DNA from: Massospora cicadina
Taxonomy: Eukaryota; Entomophthoromycota; Entomophthoromycetes; Entomophthorales; Entomophthoraceae
Reading direction: 5' to 3'
Assembly: GCA_022478985.1 (NCBI GenBank)
Contig: JAKSZP010006617.1
Location: forward strand, 124,001 to 188,000
DNA length: 64,000 nucleotides
Shown here in pieces: positions 58,190 through 64,000 of this stretch (its first letter is position 1; every line of letters starts with the position of its first letter). The position numbers were made by a program, and so were the translations under genes. Below the pieces are notes generated by a model, which had not been told where the DNA came from, did not search any database, and saw nothing but the letters and a program-made list of their open reading frames with translations.

Positions 58190-58864
58190 AACTTACTTTA
58201 TAAAATAAAAGCAATAAAAAACGCTTTTCAAAGTTTTTTATCTTTTTTATTGTTTATGTCAGGAAAGCCAAAAAGCTCCCTATTTGATACTAGTATTTCA
58301 TATTTAAACTAGTTCAAATCTTGGGGCCATGGGTAGTTGAGGATATAGTATTAAAAATCTGAGTCATCCAAATTTGGAAATAGGTTTTGGCCTATCAGAA
58401 TGAGGGTAAATATTTTGTGGCAAAACCAACCTGTGTGGTAATGATTTGATAAATTTGTACCCAATCACCAGCGGGTAAAATCTTCTCACCTCAGGGGAGA
58501 ACAGACCCGTGTGGTAATGATTTGTTAAATTCCACCCAATCACTGGTGGGTAAAATCTTCTCACCTTGGGGGAGAACAGACCCGTGTGGTAATGGACACC
58601 TCAAATTTGGCTGAGGAGTTGGAGCAATCCTACTATCAGTTCTTACCTTATTAAACCAATTTTGTTAAAAAAAATATTTTCCTAATGGATAGAGTTCCAC
58701 CATGAATCCGCCAAGGTCTTTTCGCCATCAGTACTCCTATCCTTGTTGATTATAATATTGTTTGAAGATTGAACATGTAATTGGCTGATCATTATAATGG
58801 ATTCAGGGGCATTCTTACCTCCAACATTCTTTTTCAAAAGTTGAGAAGGAGAATGTCTGAAATT
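58190..58864 (-). repeat. 3' LTR region of element I (left border unknown)
   Basis: The right border is set by the minus-strand polypurine tract (CTTGAGGGGGCAA) before integrase: the LTR begins near TTTCAGACATTC, similar to the G LTR start TGTCAGGATTTG. The partner LTR is beyond the window, so the left border cannot be fixed; 58190 is a guess. The stretch contains the 76-bp tandem repeat. Confidence 0.5.
58430..58595. repeat. Tandem repeat, unit about 76 bp, 2.2 copies
   Basis: Units start at 58430, 58506 and 58581 with CC(T/C)GTGTGGTAATG. They share GGTAAAATCTTCTCACCT and GGGGAGAACAGACCCGTG. Copies 1 and 2 differ at a few positions, mainly C/T. Confidence 0.9.
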
Positions 58865-59963
58865 GCCCCCTCAAGAATGTTGGGGGAGTGTAGGGCCATA
58901 GGAAGCGGCCATGTACCCAGTTTATGGTAATTCATGTAGCCAAATACTTTATAGAACACTCATTTCCTCTCTTATACATGATGGTAAATGGTCCCTCTCA
59001 GATTGATCCAAGTTTGCCACTTTGAGGAGTTATGCAATTGTGGTAATATAAAAACCATATCTGACACTTGAAATGAGGGTAGGGGGGCTTGGAGCTCATT
59101 GGCAGCTTGGCCTTCTTTAGTAACTGTTTTAGCTAGGTTGGTCATAGCCTCTGATTGAAGCTGAATGATGTGGTTAGCTAACCTTCACATGGCTTTCTCA
59201 GGTTCCTCTCCTTTAGAAAAGACATCCTTAGCTAATTGAGCAAGTATGCCTGGTTCCCTGCCATACAAAACTCAGAAAGGGGACATTTTCAGAATTCGAT
59301 GATAGCTAATTCTGTAAGCCATAAGCGCGCTTGGGAGATAATGATCCCAATGATGGATTCAGATGTAGCTATTTTCCGTAAAATAGAAACCAGAGTACCA
59401 TTTGCTCGCTCCACTTTACCATTGGTTGATGGGTTATATGGAGCTGAGAATAGTTGGTGGGCTCCCATGGAGGTAGCCAAGATTTTAACTACTCTGGAGT
59501 TGAAGTTTTTCCCATTGTCGCAGAGTAGTACTTGAGGGCACCTGTGTCAAGTGAAAGTATTTTGATGGAGAAAGGTGGCAGTGGCCTTAGCAGTTTGGGC
59601 TGGCAGCGCCATAGCTTCAACCCACTTTGTGAAGTGGTCAATACCTACCAAGATATATCTGTTTCCACCTGTGGTCTGAGGGAGTAGCCCTACTACGTCC
59701 AAGCTTATGGTATGAAATGGCTGTTGCGGGGTAGTCAGCTGATATTGATATCTAGTCTTGAGCTGAGACTGCTTCTTACACGTAAGGAAAGCATCCAAAA
59801 CTTCAATGATGGCTTCCATGATTCCCTCCCAAAAATACTGATCCTTAATCCACTAGTAGGTTTTCTTTACTCCTCCATGGCCTAAAGTTGAATGAGCTTC
59901 CAGGATAGCAGGTACACGTTCTGAGGGCCATAGGTAAGGCAACCACTTCACCCCTACTTGTTT
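58865..59963 (-). pseudogene. pol: Integrase pseudogene of element I with complete DDE triad
   Basis: Zinc domain remnants at 59820-59960. The frame 59547-59819 has the first Asp in SLDVVGLLPQ, with ILVGIDHFTKWVEAMALPAQ. A TGA follows, then LLCDNGKNF (second Asp, near 59505-59535) leads into 59289-59480 with NPSTNGKVERANGTLVSILR (Glu in KVERAN). All three catalytic residues are kept. The C-terminal part at 58900-59280 is broken. A plus-strand frame over the same stretch (59236-59535) is a shadow. Confidence 0.9.
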
Positions 59964-60560
59964 TTACAATTTCCCATTTTCTACTTTAGTGTTATGGGAG
60001 TGCCAGGCCAACATCCTCTGTACAGGCTCATCCTCATCTTCCCAGTCATTTGAGGTCATTAAAAGATCATATAGCTGCTCCGCTTTACTATTATCTAGGT
60101 GAAGGATGGGCAGCTGAGTTAACCCATCAACATTCATGTGGCGGTTTCCAGCGCAGTGTTCAATCTTCATGTCATAATGCTGGGGCTTTAGAGCCCAGCG
60201 AGCTAACCGCCCAGTAGGGTCCTTCATGTTTTGTAACCATTTTAAAGATGCGTGGTCTGTAATCACAGTGAAAGAAGTCCCATACAAGAAATGGCAGTAG
60301 TGCTTTACTGCTAGTAGAACGGCAAGACACTCCTTCTCAGTAACACTATAATTGCATTCCGCTTTTGATAGCATCTTACTAAAATATGAAACAGGATGAT
60401 ATACCCCTTTTTCATCCAGTTGAGCTAGGATGGCCCTGACGGCGTAGTCTGAGGCGTCTGTAAACAAAGTAAATGGTTTTCCATAATTGGGATGCCTTAG
60501 GATAGGCCGTTTTTGTAGCAGCAGCTTCATTGTTTCAAAAGCAGCCTTATGTTCAGTGAC
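59964..60560 (-). pseudogene. pol: RNase H of element I (open)
   Basis: Part of a 244-codon open frame (59964-60698). Blocks in order: FTLFTDASDYAVRAILAQLD, HPVSYFSKMLSKAECNY, EKECLAVLLAVKHYCHFLYG, FTVITDHASLKWLQNMKD, RLARWALKPQHYDMKIEHCA and GNRHMNVDGLTQLP. First catalytic Asp in FTDAS. No stop in the domain, unlike the other copies. It is a domain of a Pol polyprotein and has no start codon of its own. Confidence 0.93.
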
Positions 60561-60880
60561 CCATTGAAAAGGGATATTCTTTTTCAGTAAACGAACAAGG
60601 GGCTCACTGAGTTGGGCAAACTTAGGGATGAACTGATGGTAATACCCCATCATCCCTAGAAATACCTGTATATCCTGTAGATTTTTGGGGGGAGGCATTC
60701 TGGAAAACGCTTCAACCTTATCTTGTATGGGTTGGATAACCTCTCGAGAAATGGTACGTCTGAGGAAGTCTAATTTCTTTTGGAAAAAAGTACACTTTGA
60801 AGGTATTAACTTGATATTTGAGCGTCATAAGTGTTGGAATACCTCCTTCAAATGATCAAAGTGTTTGTTAAAGGACTTTG

Positions 60881-60895
60881 AGAATATGGTATTGT
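60881..60895. other. SINE target-site duplication, left copy
   Basis: AGAATATGGTATTGT, identical to 61179-61193. Confidence 0.95.
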
Positions 60896-61178
60896 TATTT
60901 TATTTTATTTGAGGTGAGCCAACCTGGGGATGATACCGCACTGCTTAGGGAAGTGAAGAAAATGGGAAAGGAGGATAAAACCCGGAAAACCTCCATGCGC
61001 GGCGTATGATAGGCCAGGAACTCCATGGACCGCCTTTACTATTTGCTATCTCAGTTCAGAGCATTGGTGCGCAAAACCAACACAGTCAAAATCGTCCCCT
61101 ACCCAAAGTCCATTACCAGGATTGAACTCGGGAGGCAGTGGTAGAGGGTCCATACTCTACCACTGGGGTATCCTCCCT
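60896..61178 (-). mobile_element. tRNA-derived SINE, 283 bp
   Basis: Minus-strand SINE inside element I RT. The head starts AGGGAGGATACCCCAGTGG. RNA polymerase III boxes: A box TACCCCAGTGG (61160-61170) and B box GAGTTCAATCC (61119-61129), 30 bases apart as in tRNA-type promoters. A body follows, then an A-rich tail of AATAAAATAAAATA type at the plus-strand left end (60896-60911). Perfect 15-bp flanking duplications show target-primed insertion by LINE machinery acting in trans. No LINE is visible in the window. Confidence 0.94.
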
Positions 61179-61193
61179 AGAATATGGTATTGT
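61179..61193. other. SINE target-site duplication, right copy
   Basis: AGAATATGGTATTGT, identical to 60881-60895. Its reverse complement encodes the residues directly after the RT catalytic box. Confidence 0.95.
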
Positions 61194-61780
61194 CATCTGG
61201 ATAGATGATAACGCATGTTAACTTAAGATCCTGCAAAATGTAGTCCATCGAACGCTGAAAAGAGGCAGGTGCATTGCACAACCCTTGGGGTAATCGCGTG
61301 GGTTGGAAGAGACCTTCACTACATATCAAAGTGCATTTCTTCTAATCTTGGGGAGATAGATCCATTTGCCAATAACCACTGGCCAAGTCCATAGCGGAGA
61401 AAAAGTTTGAGCCTGAGAGCTGGGCCAGGGCATTGTCAATGCGTGGGATAGGATAACTATCTTTTTTGTAAGATTGTATAAGCTGCAATAGTCCATAACT
61501 ATCCAATGACCTCCATTTTTCTTTTTAATTAGCAAAATGGGGGAGGACCAAGGGCTTTGCAAAGGAACTAATAACTCCGCATCTAATAACTGCGTGAGTT
61601 CCATCCTCATTTGTTGCTCCTCCACCTTTGATTTGCAATAAGGTTTTGACCTAATGGGATGGGCATCACCCATATCGATGGATTGACACCAGCCCTTCAT
61701 GTGGCCATAATTATTGTCCAACTTTGAGAATATATCACTACTAATCCAGGAGAGTATGCACTTTCTCCAACTCACCTGAG

Positions 61781-62860
61781 GTCAGCTCATCTGAGATATG
61801 GACGTTTGGCAAGCTACATACCAGGTTATCTGCGGGCAAGCCTAAATCTGCCATCAAGTCAATGGAGTGGATATGTTCAACTTCCTCCACAGGGAGTAAA
61901 AAACCCTCGGCCCACCTCCTGATGCTTTCTTACAATTATGTCCTTTTTGGTGAGGTTTCCCAACAGTAGAGTAATAGGCCTCTGGTAGGCTGGGTCTAAA
62001 ACGCCAGGCAATACCCAAGGCTCAAAAGGGCTAACTCTGTCAATGCTTAAGAGGTGTAATAAGCAGTAGCGAGGGATTTTGAAAGTGATTTTTATGTATA
62101 CCACCCGTTGTTCACCAGGCTTAATCACCACCTCATTGGCCGCATAAAATGGTATACCTTTGATAGCATCCACTGAATCAGGTAATTTCTTTGTATTTTG
62201 CCCAGAGGTGGTGTAATGTATAGGTAAAGCGGAAAGTGGGTACTCAATCATGCAAGAGTATTCCTTCTTGCTGGGTTCTTTAATGGTTAGAACTAAGGGG
62301 ACTTCATAATTGAGCAACGACAGGAACCCCTGCTTAATATTGATAATACCTTCATATTCAATCATAAACTGAGTACCTATGAGCATATCATAGGCGTTGT
62401 TATCCAAAGCCACTGTGGGGGCCAATAGAATAAGCTTCTCAATACAAATGGGAAGGGACGAGTAAGCACCAAGTGCGCGGGTGTTGTTGGGACCAGCGGT
62501 TCCAAAGTCTTGGTTGTACTCCAAGTCAGGTGCAAGTTTGATCTTTTTCATCAACTTGGAGGATATTACGTTCACTGAGGGAGCCTGTATCTAGGATAGC
62601 CATCACCTGAACTTTTTGGATAACCACTTTGACCTTTGTAAGTATCCCCCCAAAAGTGGGCAATAGTGCTAGGACCTCCTTAAGATGAAAAGTGGAGGTT
62701 AATTTGCGCGCAGCCTTGGGGTAATTTTCCAGTATAGACTGCAGGGTAAGGCCATGCTGGAGAGGGCGAATAAGGTTAGACAAGACCTCATCCGCGTCAC
62801 TGGTAGTGTCAATAATGGCCAGTTCCCCTACAACTTGACGGAGATATGTCTCTTCAGGTA
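61781..62860 (-). pseudogene. pro: Protease and linker of element I
   Basis: The frame 62526-62783 holds the active site: AILDTGSLSERN, with D-T-G at 62583-62591. A frameshift follows at once, and 61877-62575 (232 codons) continues with MNVISSKLMKKIKLAPDLEY, GAYSSLPICIEKLILLAPTV, NNAYDMLIGTQFMIEYEGII, CLLHLLSIDRVSPFEPWVLP and LDPAYQRPITLLLGNLTKKD. This is the only copy here with an unaltered D-T-G. Confidence 0.9.
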
Positions 62861-64000
62861 TGGTGGCCTAATCTGCTCCTCCAGCGTTTAAGCGATTGGG
62901 GACTTCCACTTCAGCAGGTACTCCTACAATGAAATAGCCAACCTCATCTGTACCCCCCTCAGAATCATCCCCAGGGGTATTAGTAACGCAAGGTAATGGC
63001 ATAAGTTGTTTAAAATGAATCAGGCACATGAGATTTGTTGGCAATAGGTGTGCCTTTCCCTACGCCAACATTACATTTCCCTGCTCCTGTTCCTCCGCGT
63101 CAGCTTTCTTTTTCCAGCACACAGCTTCTTTGTATCCAAACTTGTAGCAGTATTCGCATTGAGGCCATTTAAAACATTTTTCTTTGGTTTTCTGCTCCTC
63201 GGAGCCCATTATCTGAAGGGGCTCCTTCTTGTCTTCAATAGCTAAGGCCCGAGGCTTAAGCTTTTGATCCTCAATGGTTAAAACGTGAGGTCGGGATACT
63301 GCTCCATGTGAAACTTTGGGCTCATGGAATTCAGCGACATCTATTAATGCCTCCTTGATATTCTGAATGGTACGGAAATAGAATTTAACTGAGGTGATGT
63401 GCATTGCTAGAGGAGGGTGAGATGCCACTCCAGTCAAAACGGCATCTACAGCATCATCCAAAGTCAACATTTTTGAAGTTAACAATGTCTGGGCTTCCAT
63501 ATAAAATCGTTCCACAAAAACAACCACTGACTCTCCTTTTTGGATACTCATATGCATAAAGGCTTGCTTTTTCATGCTTAAAGCCTGTTTTGAGCTGAAC
63601 GTGTTTATGAGGGCCTTTTTAACCTCGGACCAGGTGCTAAGAGCATCCATATGTGGGACCATCACCTCCTGTGCCATGCGTCCCAAACAGGAAAGGATAT
63701 GTTTGGCCTTCTGGCAATTGGTTGCCCCTTCCATAGCCACTTCATAAACATATAAAAACGAAGCAATGCTGCCCTCGCCAGGAATAAACTTGTCTTTATA
63801 CGTCGTTTTGAATGAACTAAAGTCACCCCAGTAAGGGTATGATTAGCTGGAGCTTCTGTTTCCGGGGTTTCAGAGCAATAATTTAACTGGTCAAAGGTGC
63901 GCAAAAAGCGATCAAACTGGTCTTGCATGGCTTTGAGCCAGGTTTTTATTTTGGAGAGGACATCTTGGGGCCCAGATTCACATAGTCTCAATTGATCTTT
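62861..64000 (-). pseudogene. gag: gag of element I, 3' part (runs off window)
   Basis: The frame 63060-63740 (226 codons) covers capsid and nucleocapsid: GATNCQKAKHILSCLGRMAQ, ALSMKKQAFMHMSIQKGESV, VFVERFYMEAQTLLTSKML. It ends with the knuckle CEYCYKFGYKEAVCWKKK, in which the usual His is Tyr, then a Glu/Gln-rich tail. The upstream frame 63662-63991 joins by a frameshift near 63810 (correct reading: FIPGEGSIASFLYVYEVAME). The N-terminus and PBS lie beyond 64000. Confidence 0.9.

Larger units (their letters stand above)
60561..61780 (-). pseudogene. pol: Reverse transcriptase of element I, split by a SINE
   Basis: Fingers in 61326-61775 (QSIDMGDAHPIRSKPYCKSK, ELTQLLDAELLVPLQSPWSS, PILLIKKKNGGHW); palm front near 61380-61420 (TWPVVIGKWIYLP). 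The catalytic box reads Y-P-D-D at 61192-61203 (Leu to Pro in the usual YLDD). The SINE enters four codons after it. Thumb and connection in 60560-60895 (LQDIQVFLGMMGYYHQFIPK). Frameshifts lie between fingers and palm. Confidence 0.92.
58190..64000 (-). mobile_element. Element I, best preserved Ty3/gypsy element (5' end outside window)
   Basis: Minus-strand gag, protease, RT, RNase H and integrase, running off the right edge of the window in gag. It has the longest open frames of any element here (244, 232 and 226 codons), a D-T-G protease triplet and an intact integrase triad, so it is probably the youngest. It is related to E and G. A SINE interrupts its RT. Confidence 0.88.

Noticed and set aside
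58430..58595. CRISPR-like array
   Set aside because: Units of 76 bp are nearly identical along their whole length, with no unique spacers, in a eukaryotic retrotransposon setting.
60896..61178. Functional tRNA gene
   Set aside because: A and B boxes are present, but there is no paired acceptor stem or normal anticodon arm, and the unit has a long body, an A-rich tail and target-site duplications; it is a SINE.
1..64000. Envelope gene or endogenous retrovirus
   Set aside because: No envelope-like frame with signal peptide and transmembrane segments between integrase and 3' LTR; the extra ORF of C and D is antisense and lacks such features.
1..64000. Bacterial operons, ribosome binding sites, phage genes
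   Set aside because: All recognisable coding is retrotransposon gag-pol with eukaryotic-type decay; short ATG frames lack any consistent upstream signals.

Overview
This is a eukaryotic, moderately AT-rich window made almost entirely of decayed LTR retrotransposons of the Ty3/gypsy (Metaviridae) order: gag, aspartic protease, RT, RNase H, integrase, LTR. I found no intact host gene, rRNA or clean tRNA gene. Gene order, chains of nested elements and heavy C-to-T type decay suggest a large repeat-rich genome, such as an expanded filamentous fungal genome, but the sequence does not fix the species. Viral or bacterial origin is not supported.

Layout. Reading LTR pairs, primer-binding sites (PBS) and interrupted reading frames together gives a nested stack. 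Element A (+, 1-5733, first part of its 5' LTR outside the window) sits in an older + strand element H, whose RNase H/integrase resumes at 5734. H runs into an LTR (about 7124-8171) that is followed directly by a PBS, so the same LTR is also the 5' LTR of element F (+, about 7124-52336). F is split by three insertions: B (-, 9517-22580), E (-, 26931-42892) and G (+, 43709-50319). B is itself split by C (-, 14801-21825; duplication GTCAC/GTTAC), and E by D (-, 28676-38233; perfect 5-bp duplication TATGC). F ends with its own 3' LTR (about 51220-52336). From 52337 to about 58200 lies AT-rich sequence with an unrecognised broken minus-strand gene (about 53119-54380). The right end (about 58200-64000) is element I (-), the best preserved copy. 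Its RT gene carries a 283-bp tRNA-derived SINE with a perfect 15-bp target-site duplication.

How the parts relate. LTR lengths and sequences give at least four families: A/B (about 480-497 bp), C/D (about 1120-1155 bp), E/G/I (about 470-740 bp, one related group), and F/H (about 1050-1120 bp). Every element whose PBS is in the window uses the same tRNA primer site, TGGTGCTCACTACAGGGG or a one- to two-base variant. No copy is intact: catalytic residues of RT, integrase and protease are lost independently, and many stops look like CGA-to-TGA changes. The most unusual content is an extra ORF in C and D, opposite in orientation to gag-pol and lying between integrase and the 3' LTR. It is alignable at protein level between the two diverged copies. 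Also notable are a collagen-like Gly-X-Y tract in the G gag region, a C copy that has lost RT/RNase H but kept a complete integrase DDE triad, and the SINE.
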